64,000 nt of DNA. Origin: Streptomyces coryli. Its GTDB lineage: Bacteria; Actinomycetota; Actinomycetes; Streptomycetales; Streptomycetaceae. The stretch's first letter is position 1, and each line of letters begins with the position of its first letter. Positions 56,933 to 64,000 of the stretch are shown one piece after another. A program made the translations under genes and the position numbers. The notes under the pieces were generated by a model. The model searched no databases. It saw nothing but the letters and a program-made list of their open reading frames with translations, and was not told the DNA's origin. The stretch spans positions 1-64,000 of the forward strand of contig NZ_JAAKZV010000010.1 of assembly GCF_011044975.1 (NCBI RefSeq), given 5' to 3'.

Positions 56933-58566
56933 TGGCCTCTTCGCCCCCGCCGCCCCGAGGCGGCCACCCCGGCCAGAACGGCAACAACGGGTACTACCAC
57001 AACGGCTACGAGGAACAGGTGCCGTCGCCGCTGACGGCCATGCTCACCGACGGCATCACCCACAACGGCCAGCCGGCCCCGCCGTACCAGCAGCCGGCCC
57101 CGGCGTACTCCGCGCCGCCCGCGCCCACGCAGGCGCCCGGGACGGCAGCATCGCGGCCGGAGGACTTCGAGCACCTGGCCGAGGTGCCCGGCCTGCCGGG
57201 CCTGCTGGACACCTCCGTACTGGCGTCCATCAAGCAGGAGGCCTCCCGGCTGCTGTCGGAGCAGGCCAAGGACCGGATGTGGTCGCAGGCCGACCGCGAG
57301 CAGCAGGCCCGCGCGATCGTGCGGCGGCTGGTCGCGGACTGGGCGGCCGGCTACGCCGAAACCGCCCGGCCGCTGTCCCGCGAGGAGGAAGAAGCGGTAC
57401 GGGCAGCGATCTTCAACGGCATGTTCCGTGCCGGCCCGCTGCAGCCCTACCTCGACGACGACTCGGTCGAGGACATCCTCTTGGACGGCGACAAGGTCGT
57501 CGTCGAGTACCACGACAAGCCCCGCGCCGAGATGCCGAAGCTGTTCACCAGCCAGCAGGCCTTGAAGGACTGGGTGAACATCATGGCGGCGAAATCGGGG
57601 CACGGCGAGCGGCAACTCTCCCCGGCCACCCCGTCGGTCGGCTTCCGGCTGCCGGACGGCTCCCGGGTGACCGCCACCACCCTGACCACCCAACCGGCCG
57701 TCGCCATCCGCCGGCACCGGATCCGCAACCTCACCCTGGCCGACCTTCACCGACTCGGCACGCTCTCCGAGTCGATCATGCATTTTCTGCGCGCCTCAGT
57801 CGAGTCCGGCCGCAACATCTTGGTCGCCGGGGAGATGGGCGCCGGCAAGACCTCCCTGGTCCGCTCCCTCGGCCGCAGCATCCCGGCATCCGAGCGGATC
57901 GTGACCTTGGAGTCCGACCGCGAGCTCTATCTCGACGACGAGGGCGCGGACGGGCCCTACACGCTGGCGATGGAGGCACGGCAGTCCAACGGGGAGCGGG
58001 ACGATTCCGGCCGGCTGATCGGTGAGGTGTCGATCGCCGACATGTTCCCGACCGCGCTGCGGTTGAACGCCACACGGATCATCGTCGGTGAGGTCCGCTC
58101 GGTGGAGATCAAACCGATGCTGCAGGCCATGGCGGCCGGTGGCTCCGGGTCGATGTGCACCATTCACGTGCGGCGCACCGGCAACATCAAGGAGGGTGTG
58201 ATCGGCCGGCTGGTGCAGCTGTGCACGGAGGCCGGCCTGAGCGAGGCGGCCGCGTACCGGCTGATCGCGGCCGGCGTCGACCTCGTCGTGTACATCGAGA
58301 TGATCGACGAGACCGCGATAGGCGGCGTGAAGCACCGGTTCGTCAGCCACATCTTCGAAGTGGTCGACACCGGCGAGGGCGGCCGCCCGGACGTCACCAA
58401 GCTGTTCCAGCCCAAGCTCGCGGAGATGGGCGAGCCGAGGGCGATGTTCCACAGCCAGCCGAGTTTCGCGGACGACCTCACGCGCCGGGGCCGCTTCGAT
58501 CGCGACTGGCTGCAGCTTTCCAACAGCTACTGGTCCAAGCCGCTCAACCTGGTGCTGCCGCTGTGA
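56932..58566 (+). CDS. cpaF: TadA/CpaF secretion ATPase, 544 aa
   Basis: A disordered Gln/Pro-rich start (about 1-75) precedes the GspE-like motor. Walker A is GEMGAGKTS (residues 300-308), the Asp box region RIVTLESDRELYL (322-334), Walker B IIVGEVRS (383-390) and the His box SMCTIHV (407-413). TadA drives assembly of the Flp pilus at the membrane. ATG 56932 overlaps the previous stop by one base. A degenerate copy of its ATPase domain is encoded directly after it. Confidence 0.9.
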   Translation: MASSPPPPRGGHPGQNGNNGYYHNGYEEQVPSPLTAMLTDGITHNGQPAPPYQQPAPAYSAPPAPTQAPGTAASRPEDFEHLAEVPGLPGLLDTSVLASIKQEASRLLSEQAKDRMWSQADREQQARAIVRRLVADWAAGYAETARPLSREEEEAVRAAIFNGMFRAGPLQPYLDDDSVEDILLDGDKVVVEYHDKPRAEMPKLFTSQQALKDWVNIMAAKSGHGERQLSPATPSVGFRLPDGSRVTATTLTTQPAVAIRRHRIRNLTLADLHRLGTLSESIMHFLRASVESGRNILVAGEMGAGKTSLVRSLGRSIPASERIVTLESDRELYLDDEGADGPYTLAMEARQSNGERDDSGRLIGEVSIADMFPTALRLNATRIIVGEVRSVEIKPMLQAMAAGGSGSMCTIHVRRTGNIKEGVIGRLVQLCTEAGLSEAAAYRLIAAGVDLVVYIEMIDETAIGGVKHRFVSHIFEVVDTGEGGRPDVTKLFQPKLAEMGEPRAMFHSQPSFADDLTRRGRFDRDWLQLSNSYWSKPLNLVLPL

Positions 58567-59225
58567 CCACCTACGACACGCCCACCGGCACCGCTGGCAC
58601 CGACGCGACATCGCGACTGCGAGAGGCGGTCGAACGCTCCCGGACGCTGCTGATCGCGCATGCGCCGGGCACCGACCCGCTGCCGCTGCTCTACGCCCTC
58701 GGCCGGCACATCGGGCCCGAGCAAAATCTGGTGACGGTCAGCCGCGGCCGCACCGGGACACCGCCGCTGGACAGCGTCGCCGACCTGTCCGGCCCGCTGG
58801 TGGATGCCGCTCCGCAACTGCTGCGCTACAACACCGGCTTCTTCATCGTCACCCCGGTGCGGCAGGCCGACGTGGTGTCGCTGCTGCGCCTGACCTGCTC
58901 CGCACCAGTCGGCATGCTGGGCACCCTCGCGCTGCCGCCAGCCGCCACCGAGCCCGAGAAGATCGCCGAGCATCTGCTGGAACTGGCCACCAATCAGGGC
59001 CTGTACGCCCAGACCGCGGCGCAGATGCTCAGCCAGGGCCTGGACTACATCGCCTATCTGCATCACCGGCCCGGCGGTGTCGCCGCGCTGCGCCTGTACA
59101 CCGTGACCGACGACGAGGCCACGCTGCAGCTGACGGAGGCGCCGCCGACGGGTGACATCACCAACATCGTGCGCGGCCTCGGCGGCAGCACCCGCCAAGA
59201 CGGCGGAGAAGGGGGCACGGCGTGA
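58563..59225 (+). CDS. P-loop-less CpaF-like paralogue (predicted pseudo-ATPase), 220 aa
   Basis: GTG 58563 overlaps the cpaF stop by 4 nt. The sequence can be laid on the CpaF motor: LLIAHAPGTDPLPLLYALGR against the Walker A strand and helix, IGPEQNLVTV against IPASERIVTL, FFIVTPVRQADVVSLLRLTC against the Walker B region, SAPVGMLGTLALP against the SGSMCTIHV His box, and LSQGLDYIAYLHHR against LIAAGVDLVVYIEM. The P-loop lysine, Walker B Glu and His box are lost. It may cap or regulate the CpaF hexamer. The next gene overlaps by 4 nt. Confidence 0.65.
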   Translation: MTTYDTPTGTAGTDATSRLREAVERSRTLLIAHAPGTDPLPLLYALGRHIGPEQNLVTVSRGRTGTPPLDSVADLSGPLVDAAPQLLRYNTGFFIVTPVRQADVVSLLRLTCSAPVGMLGTLALPPAATEPEKIAEHLLELATNQGLYAQTAAQMLSQGLDYIAYLHHRPGGVAALRLYTVTDDEATLQLTEAPPTGDITNIVRGLGGSTRQDGGEGGTA

Positions 59226-60166
59226 GCTTGCAGGAGTTGTCTTTCGCGGCCGCGGCCGCGGTCCTGGTGGCCGTCGCCGGGATCTGGCTGGCGGTCAAGG
59301 GGCTGCGCGGCACCGCCCCGGATCCGGGCAAGCCGCCGTCGGTACTTCAGGAGCGGTGGCGGCGGCTGCGGGCGGAGATGCCGCCCGCATGGCGCGCCAA
59401 CTACCGGTGGCTGGCCGCGGCCGCGGTGGCCGCCGCGGCGGCCACCTGGGCGGTCACCGGCTGGCCGGTGCACGGCCTGGCCGCCGCCGGCGCGGTGCTC
59501 GGGCTGCCGTATGTCCTCAACCCGGGCGGGAACTCCAAGCAGCGCATCGAGAAGCTCGAGGCGCTGTCGCAGTGGCTGTATCACCTGGCCGGCATCCACA
59601 GCGCCGGCCTGACGCTGACGCAGACCATCGCCCGGTCCGCGAAGAGCGCCCCGGAGCCGATCGCCGGCCCGATTCAGCGGCTGGCGGCAAAGCTGCGTGC
59701 CGGCATGGACACCCCGCAGGAGGCGTTCGAGGACTTCGCGGAGGAGCTGCACGACGGCGTCGTCGACCACATCACCTTGCTGTTCATGACGCACGCCAAG
59801 GCCTCCGGCTCCGGTCTCTCGGACGCTTTGGAGGCCCTGGCCCGCTCCATCGCCCAGTCCGCCGAGGACGCCCGCAACGTCGACGCCGACCGGGAGACGG
59901 TACGCCGCTCCACCCGCACCGTCAGCCTGTTCTTCCTCGGCTTCGCCGGCCTGTGCATGCTCAACAAGGTCTTCATGGCCCCGTACGGCACCTTCGGCGG
60001 GCAGATCTTCCTCGCCTGCATCGCCGCCGGATTCGTCTACCTCCTCGCCCGCATGCGGCAAGTCGCCCGTGCCAAGCCCGAACCGCGGCTGCTCAACCCC
60101 AAGCCCAAGACCGGCGCGGCCGCGGCCGCGTCGACCGCCGCCACCGCTGAGAGGAGTCCAGTGTGA
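59222..60166 (+). CDS. tadB: TadB-like pilus assembly membrane protein, 314 aa
   Basis: GTG 59222 overlaps the previous stop. An N-terminal helix (FAAAAAVLVAVAGIWLAVKG), a second hydrophobic pair (WLAAAAVAAAAATWAVTG) and a C-terminal pair (TVSLFFLGFAGLCMLNKVFM; IFLACIAAGFVYLLARM) flank the T2SSF cytoplasmic domain (IEKLEALSQWLYHLAGIHSA, GLTLTQTIARSAKSAPEPIA, GLSDALEALARSIAQSAEDA). TadB with TadC forms the inner-membrane platform of the Flp pilus. Confidence 0.8.
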   Translation: MSLQELSFAAAAAVLVAVAGIWLAVKGLRGTAPDPGKPPSVLQERWRRLRAEMPPAWRANYRWLAAAAVAAAAATWAVTGWPVHGLAAAGAVLGLPYVLNPGGNSKQRIEKLEALSQWLYHLAGIHSAGLTLTQTIARSAKSAPEPIAGPIQRLAAKLRAGMDTPQEAFEDFAEELHDGVVDHITLLFMTHAKASGSGLSDALEALARSIAQSAEDARNVDADRETVRRSTRTVSLFFLGFAGLCMLNKVFMAPYGTFGGQIFLACIAAGFVYLLARMRQVARAKPEPRLLNPKPKTGAAAAASTAATAERSPV

Positions 60167-61053
60167 GCACCTCGACCATCGCGCTGATCGGCGGCGCCGT
60201 GGCCGGCGGCGGACTGATCTACGCCACCGCGCACCTGGTGCCCGCCCGGCCCGACCTCGCCGACGTCCTGCGCCGCATGGACGCCTCCACCGCCCTGGGC
60301 ACGTCCGAAGAGGCGACCGGGAACGGCCTGGACGAGCGGGTGGGAGCCAAACTGCTCGGCCCGCTGAAGCCGTACGTACAGCTGCCGGAGTCCGATCTGA
60401 AGCTGCTGGGCATCAGCCGCGCCAAGCATCTGGGCATCAAGGTGCTGTGGTCGCTGTACGGGCTGTTCGTGTTCCCGGCGTTCGTCGCAGTGCTCGCCGC
60501 GATCGGGGTCCGACTGCCGTTCGTCGTCCCCGTCGGCGGCGCGCTCGCCCTGGCCGCGCTGTTCTGGATCCACCCCACCCGCCGCGCCAAGGCCGAAGCC
60601 CAGGCCGCCCGGCTGCAGTTCCGGCACGCAATCGCCTCCTACCTCGAGCGCGTCGACCTGGCCCGGGCCGCCAACGCCAGCCCCCGCGCGGCGTTGGCGG
60701 ACACCGCCGAGGTCGGCGACGGCTGGACCTATGAGCGGCTGCGCATCGCGCTGGATCAGGCCCAGCTGGCCGGCATCACCCCGTGGGAGGCGCTGCGCCG
60801 CCTCGGCGAGGAACTCGACATTCCCGAGCTGGCCCGCCCCGCCGACACCATCGAGGTAGCCGGGGAGTCCGGCGGCACCGTCCGGGCCTCACTGCAGGCC
60901 CAGGCCAAGCAGCTGCGCGTGGCGCTGCTCGCCGATGCCAAGGCGGAGGCGAACGCGGCCTCGGAATCCATGTACATCCCGCTGATTGGCCTGGTCATCC
61001 TCATGGTGATCTTTGTGGGATTCCCGCTCGGCGTGCAGCTCTTCGACGCATGA
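60163..61053 (+). CDS. tadC: TadC-like pilus assembly membrane protein, 296 aa
   Basis: GTG 60163 overlaps the tadB stop by 4 nt. Membrane helices are at the start (IALIGGAVAGGGLIYATAHL), the middle (LYGLFVFPAFVAVLAAIGV; LALAALFWIH) and the end (MYIPLIGLVILMVIFVGFPL). The T2SSF-like region includes RHAIASYLERVDLARAANAS and PWEALRRLGEELDIPELAR with a GGTVRASLQAQAKQLRVALL helix, as in TadC. It partners TadB. Confidence 0.8.
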   Translation: MSTSTIALIGGAVAGGGLIYATAHLVPARPDLADVLRRMDASTALGTSEEATGNGLDERVGAKLLGPLKPYVQLPESDLKLLGISRAKHLGIKVLWSLYGLFVFPAFVAVLAAIGVRLPFVVPVGGALALAALFWIHPTRRAKAEAQAARLQFRHAIASYLERVDLARAANASPRAALADTAEVGDGWTYERLRIALDQAQLAGITPWEALRRLGEELDIPELARPADTIEVAGESGGTVRASLQAQAKQLRVALLADAKAEANAASESMYIPLIGLVILMVIFVGFPLGVQLFDA

Positions 61054-61086
61054 CGCCCACCCCCGACAGCCAGAAAGGAGCAGCGG

Positions 61087-61191
61087 ATGCCCACCACCGA
61101 AGTCCTCGTCATCGCGACGCTCCTTTTCGTCAGCTTCACCGTGCTCGTCGTGCTCGGCCTCACCGGTCACCTCGACGCCTGGCTCCCGTAG
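61087..61191 (+). CDS. membrane micro-protein 1, 34 aa
   Basis: ATG 61087 has a good AAAGGAG site 7 nt upstream. The peptide starts MPTTEVLVIATLLFVSFTVL and is one hydrophobic helix ending in GLTGHLDAWLP. The ribosome site, its position between tadC and the pilin gene, and a similar peptide directly after it argue that it is translated. It may be a small subunit or stabiliser of the pilus platform. Nothing similar is known to me. Confidence 0.55.
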   Translation: MPTTEVLVIATLLFVSFTVLVVLGLTGHLDAWLP

Positions 61192-61202
61192 GAGAACTCA
61201 CG

Positions 61203-61304
61203 ATGCCCTCGCACTTTGCCAACATCGCTGTCGCGCTGGTCCTGGCCGGCGTCACCATCGCCGTCTTGATCAGCTTCGGGCCGCTCGACTTCCTGCTTCC
61301 GTAA
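61203..61304 (+). CDS. membrane micro-protein 2, 33 aa
   Basis: ATG 61203 has GGAGAA 6 nt upstream, overlapping the end of micro-protein 1. The peptide MPSHFANIAVALVLAGVTIA continues as a helix and ends FGPLDFLLP, echoing the GHLDAWLP ending of the first. The shared G-x-L-D-x-x-L-P tail suggests an old duplication. Confidence 0.55.
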   Translation: MPSHFANIAVALVLAGVTIAVLISFGPLDFLLP

Positions 61305-61331
61305 CCGTCACACCAAACAGGGGAGATGTTC

Positions 61332-61526
61332 ATGCTGACCACCCAGTGGTATGTGGCTCGCGCCATGGTCCTGGACCGCTACTACCGCGCCAAGAACAGC
61401 GACGACGGCGTCACCACGACGGAAGTCGCCTTGATCACCGGGGCGCTGCTCACCGCCGGCGGTCTGCTGATCGCCGCGGTGAAGACCAAGCTGGCGGAGA
61501 AGATCGGCATCATCAACGGCGGCTGA
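61332..61526 (+). CDS. flp: Flp-type prepilin, 64 aa
   Basis: ATG 61332 is chosen because AGGGGAG lies 6 nt upstream; an ATG two codons earlier is too close to the site. After a leader of about 25 residues (YVARAMVLDRYYRAKNSDDG) comes G|VTTTEVALITGALL, with Gly before the cleavage point and Glu at +5, the type IV prepilin signature. A hydrophobic helix (LITGALLTAGGLLIAAV) and a short tail (KTKLAEKIGIINGG) follow. Expected to be the main pilus subunit after processing; no prepilin peptidase gene is in the window. Confidence 0.8.
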   Translation: MLTTQWYVARAMVLDRYYRAKNSDDGVTTTEVALITGALLTAGGLLIAAVKTKLAEKIGIINGG

Positions 61527-61586
61527 TCCGGTGCCCGGAGACGATGACGGTCCCACCACGGCGAGCGGAGAAGGGAGGCGAGCGGG

Positions 61587-61991
61587 ATGCGCAGCTGGTT
61601 GCGGCGCCTGCGGGCACACGCCCGGACCGACCGGGGCGCGTACACCGTCGAGCTGGCGACGCTGACGCCGATCGTGCTGCTGCTGATCCTCGTCAGCGTG
61701 CAGGCCGCGCTGTACTTCCACGCCCGGCAGGTGGCGTTGACCGCGGCCAAGCAGGGCGTGGAGGCCGGCCGGTCGAAGACCAGCAGCCCGGCGCAGGGCG
61801 CGGCCACCAGCCGCGAGTTCCTCGCCCGCTTCGGCAACTCCGTCCGCAACTCTGGCGTCTCCACCGCCGGCAGCACCGCCGCCGAGGTCCGCATCGACGT
61901 GACCGGCAGCGTCACCTCCCTCATCCCCGGGGTGGAGCTGGACGTCTCCCAGCACGCGGCCGCGCCTCGCGAGAGGTGGACCAACCCGTGA
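61587..61991 (+). CDS. TadE-like pseudopilin, 134 aa
   Basis: GGGAGG precedes ATG 61587. The leader RAHARTDRG is followed by AYTVELATLTPIVLLLILVS with Glu at +5 and a long hydrophobic helix, typical of TadE. The periplasmic part has VEAGRSKTSSPAQGAATSRE (Ala/Ser/Gly rich) and a strand-rich end. TadE proteins are minor pilins of the Flp pilus. It overlaps the next pseudopilin gene by 4 nt. Confidence 0.8.
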   Translation: MRSWLRRLRAHARTDRGAYTVELATLTPIVLLLILVSVQAALYFHARQVALTAAKQGVEAGRSKTSSPAQGAATSREFLARFGNSVRNSGVSTAGSTAAEVRIDVTGSVTSLIPGVELDVSQHAAAPRERWTNP

Positions 61992-62440
61992 TCATCCGTC
62001 GCCTGCTGCGCGGGATGCGTGCCGATCGCGGCAGCTACTCGGTCGAGGTCGCCGTGCTCACCCCGGTGATGCTCGCCCTCGTCGGGCTGATCATTGCGTT
62101 CGGGCGGATTTCCATGGCCGGCTCCTCCGTCGACTCCGCCGCGCACGCCGCCGCCCGTGCCGCCTCCCTCGCGCGTGACGCCGGCACCGCGCAGAGCGAA
62201 GCGAACGCCGCCGCCCGGGCCAGCCTGACCGGCGATGGTGTGCACTGCGCGGGGCTGACCATCGACCTCGACACCTCCGGTTTCGCCGCCCCGCTCGGCA
62301 CCCCGGGCAACGTCACCGCGGACATCACCTGCACCGCGCCGCTGTCCGATATCGGGTTGCCGGGCCTGCCGGGGTCCAAGGACATGAAGGCGTCGTTCAC
62401 GAGTCCCCTGGACGCCTTCCGCTCCCGAGGTGACGGCTGA
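61988..62440 (+). CDS. second TadE-like pseudopilin, 150 aa
   Basis: GTG 61988 overlaps the previous stop by 4 nt. MRADRG|SYSVEVAVLTPVML again places Gly before the processing site and Glu at +5, followed by a helix (ALVGLIIAFGRISMAG). Two Cys (DGVHCAGLTI; ADITCTAPL) may form a disulphide outside the membrane. The two TadE-like proteins probably act as minor pilins together. Confidence 0.8.
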   Translation: MIIRRLLRGMRADRGSYSVEVAVLTPVMLALVGLIIAFGRISMAGSSVDSAAHAAARAASLARDAGTAQSEANAAARASLTGDGVHCAGLTIDLDTSGFAAPLGTPGNVTADITCTAPLSDIGLPGLPGSKDMKASFTSPLDAFRSRGDG

Positions 62441-62442
62441 TC

Positions 62443-62898
62443 ATGAAGCAGATCACCGGATGGCTGCGCTACCTGCACCGCCGCAACGAACGGTGGGGGG
62501 ACCGGGGGAGTCTGAGTCCGTTCTTCGCCGCCTCTTGCATCGCCATCCTCATGATCGCCGGGCTGGTGGTCGACGGCGGTGGACGTCTGCGGGCTGGAAG
62601 CCAGGCGAACATGGTCGCCCAGGAGGCGGCCCGCACTGCCGGGCAGCAGATCGACGCCGGCAAGGCCGTCCCCGGTACGGCGATCGTCGTCGATCCCGCC
62701 GCGGCCAGCGCCGCCGCCCGCCGCTACCTGAACGAGGCCGGCATGACCGGCGATGTGACGGTCAGCGACGACGGCAAGACCCTCACCGTGAAGGTGCAGG
62801 ACACGTACCAGACGAAGTTCGTGACGCTGATCGGCTACTCCAGCATGGCCGTCACCGGCGAAGCGACCGCCACCCTGTACACCACCGCAGGAGGCTGA
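62443..62898 (+). CDS. TadG-like pilus-assembly protein, 151 aa
   Basis: The start DRGSLSPFFAASCIAILMIA keeps the RG-S motif and hydrophobic helix but lacks Glu at +5, as is usual for TadG-related proteins. The next segment GLVVDGGGRLRAGSQANMVA QEAAR region matches the Tad-like VDGGRxL motif. The C-terminal part is strand-rich (VTVSDDGKTLTVKVQDTYQT). It lies 2 nt after the second TadE-like gene. Confidence 0.75.
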   Translation: MKQITGWLRYLHRRNERWGDRGSLSPFFAASCIAILMIAGLVVDGGGRLRAGSQANMVAQEAARTAGQQIDAGKAVPGTAIVVDPAAASAAARRYLNEAGMTGDVTVSDDGKTLTVKVQDTYQTKFVTLIGYSSMAVTGEATATLYTTAGG

Positions 62899-62901
62899 AC
62901 C

Positions 62902-64000
62902 ATGGCCCGCCATTCCGCCGCCGGCTCCCTGCCGCTCGCCCTGCTGCGCGCCACCGCCGCCCTGCTGCTGCTCGCGGCGCTGCTGCTCGGCGCCCCCTGG
63001 GCGCTGCTGCAGGTGGGGCAGCTGCCGCAGACCGTGCCCACCCTGGACAACATCGGGGAGTTTCTGTCCGGGCCCGCGGATGCAACCGTGCTGGCCCCCG
63101 TCATCACCCTGGCCGGGTGGGCCGGTTGGGCCGTGTTCGTCGCCGCCGTGGTGCTGGAGACGGGCGCGGCCCTCGCCCACCGCGCCGCCCCGAAGATCCG
63201 CGGCCTGTCCGGGATGCAGTCCGCCGCCAGCTTCCTCATCGGCAGCATCGTCCTGCTCGCCCCGACCGCCGCCGCCGCCGCTACCGCAGCACCGCCGGCG
63301 GCCGCGGCCGTGCATGTGCCGGGCACCCCCACCTCGGACCAGAGCACGCCTGCTGCCGGCAGCACGGACGCACCGACGCACCGGGTGAAGGCTGATGAGG
63401 ACACCTGGGTGGACTTGGCGGAGAAGTACCTCGGTGACGGAGAGCGGTGGAAGGACATCGCCGACGCCAACCCGGATCTGCCCACGCACGACGCGATCCC
63501 CGTCGGCACCGAGATCCGCCTGCCCGCCGACGCCAAGGTCCCCCAGCCCGCCAGCGGCGGCAACGCCGACTTCCGCGGCCCGGTGTACGAAGTCACGAAG
63601 ACCCAGAAGGTGGCCGACATCGCGGTCGCCGAGCTCGGCGACCGCGACAAGGCAAAAGCCATCTCCGACCTCAACCCCGATCTCATTCACCCCGACGGCA
63701 CCGTCACCGCCGGCACCGTTCTGAAGCTCCCCGACCGCCAGCCCGCCGACGCGGCAGAGCCGAAGACCGACACCCCCGACCGCAGCACCCCGGACCCCGA
63801 CTCCAAGCCCGCGGCCGACGGCGCCGACGATGCCCCGGCAGCCGGCAGCTACCAGGTGAAGCCCGGCGACAACCTGTCAGTCATCGCTGAGGAGGCGTAC
63901 GGCAAGCAGGACTGGCGGCGGCTGTACGACGCCAACAAGGACCATGCGCAGCCGAACGGCCTGCCGAAGATCACCGATCCTGACCTGATCTATCCCGGTC
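62902..64000 (+). CDS. LysM-domain membrane protein of the Tad locus (C-terminus beyond the window)
   Basis: GGAGG precedes ATG 62902 and the frame is open to the window end (366 codons seen). Three hydrophobic segments occur early (ATAALLLLAALLLGAPWALL; GWAGWAVFVAAVVLETGAAL; ASFLIGSIVLLAPTAAAAA). LysM-type repeats follow: VKADEDTWVDLAEKYLGD..WKDIADANPDL (about 160-195) and YQVKPGDNLSVIAEEAYGKQ (about 315-335) with LYDANKD. Proteins of this layout in actinomycete Tad loci can carry a C-terminal BTAD regulator domain; whether this one does cannot be seen. Confidence 0.75.
   Translation, partial: MARHSAAGSLPLALLRATAALLLLAALLLGAPWALLQVGQLPQTVPTLDNIGEFLSGPADATVLAPVITLAGWAGWAVFVAAVVLETGAALAHRAAPKIRGLSGMQSAASFLIGSIVLLAPTAAAAATAAPPAAAAVHVPGTPTSDQSTPAAGSTDAPTHRVKADEDTWVDLAEKYLGDGERWKDIADANPDLPTHDAIPVGTEIRLPADAKVPQPASGGNADFRGPVYEVTKTQKVADIAVAELGDRDKAKAISDLNPDLIHPDGTVTAGTVLKLPDRQPADAAEPKTDTPDRSTPDPDSKPAADGADDAPAAGSYQVKPGDNLSVIAEEAYGKQDWRRLYDANKDHAQPNGLPKITDPDLIYPG

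Noticed and set aside
62035-63690. Long leftward frame opposite the pseudopilin and LysM genes
   Set aside because: Composition is Gly/Arg-rich shadow of high-GC coding DNA; the plus strand has clear TadE/TadG/LysM proteins with ribosome sites.
1-64000. Integrase/attachment site or tRNA genes suggesting an integrative element
   Set aside because: No tyrosine or serine integrase, excisionase, att-like tRNA end or tRNA was recognised; telomere and partition genes point to a plasmid instead.

Overview
The window reads as part of a large, high-GC (about 70%) actinomycete plasmid, most likely from Streptomyces or a close relative and probably linear. Codon use, GTG starts and 4-nt ATGA/GTGA gene overlaps are typical of that group. 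Linearity is suggested by homologues of the telomere proteins Tpg (24008-24574) and Tap (24571-26349). A parA-parB pair (33900-35851) with a family of 20-bp palindromes, a prim-pol primase (36608-37171) and a toxin-antitoxin cassette (18911-21352) support a plasmid. No integrase, tRNA, rRNA or CRISPR array was seen.

Layout. 1-10.1 kb: a minus-strand operon around an FtsK/TraB-type DNA translocase (3263-5608) with many small membrane and Cys-motif proteins, resembling the tra/spd spread regions of actinomycete plasmids. 10.3-18.5 kb: a divergent accessory block with an ABM-fold protein, an XRE-TPR regulator, two GIY-YIG proteins, an endonuclease VII-like protein and a large STAND NTPase. 18.6-22.8 kb: a three-gene RHH antitoxin / degenerate Doc / double zeta cassette, small regulators and the first palindrome. 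22.9-26.9 kb: replication/telomere operon (winged-helix protein, tpg, tap). 26936-33308: a complete 6,373-bp Tn7-like transposon (tnsA-tnsB-tnsC-tniQ-tniQ plus a lipoprotein cargo gene), bounded by matching TGTCC ends and a perfect 5-bp target duplication CTCAC. 33.3-39.3 kb: partition and primase region with clustered palindromes and 32-bp direct repeats, then an orphan TniQ-like gene.

39.4-53.6 kb: a type IV secretion-like conjugation region transcribed divergently from about 49 kb. The minus strand carries a lysozyme/NlpC wall hydrolase, a VirB6-like membrane protein, a VirB4 ATPase, VirB3- and VirB2-like proteins and a TcpC/VirB8-like protein. The plus strand carries a coupling ATPase and a replication-relaxation family protein. 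The intergenic region holds a 37-bp hairpin with 18-bp arms and repeats of GGCTACC/GGTAGCC; related palindromes occur at 39.4 and 45.4 kb. 53.8-64 kb: a Tad/Flp pilus locus with CpaB-like SAF protein, TadZ-like protein, CpaF ATPase, a P-loop-less CpaF-like paralogue, TadB, TadC, two 33-34 aa membrane peptides, Flp pilin, TadE-like and TadG-like pseudopilins and a LysM protein cut by the window edge.

Taken together the genes encode telomere replication, segregation, addiction, transfer and possibly surface attachment for one mobile replicon, into which a Tn7-like element has inserted between the telomere operon and the partition locus.
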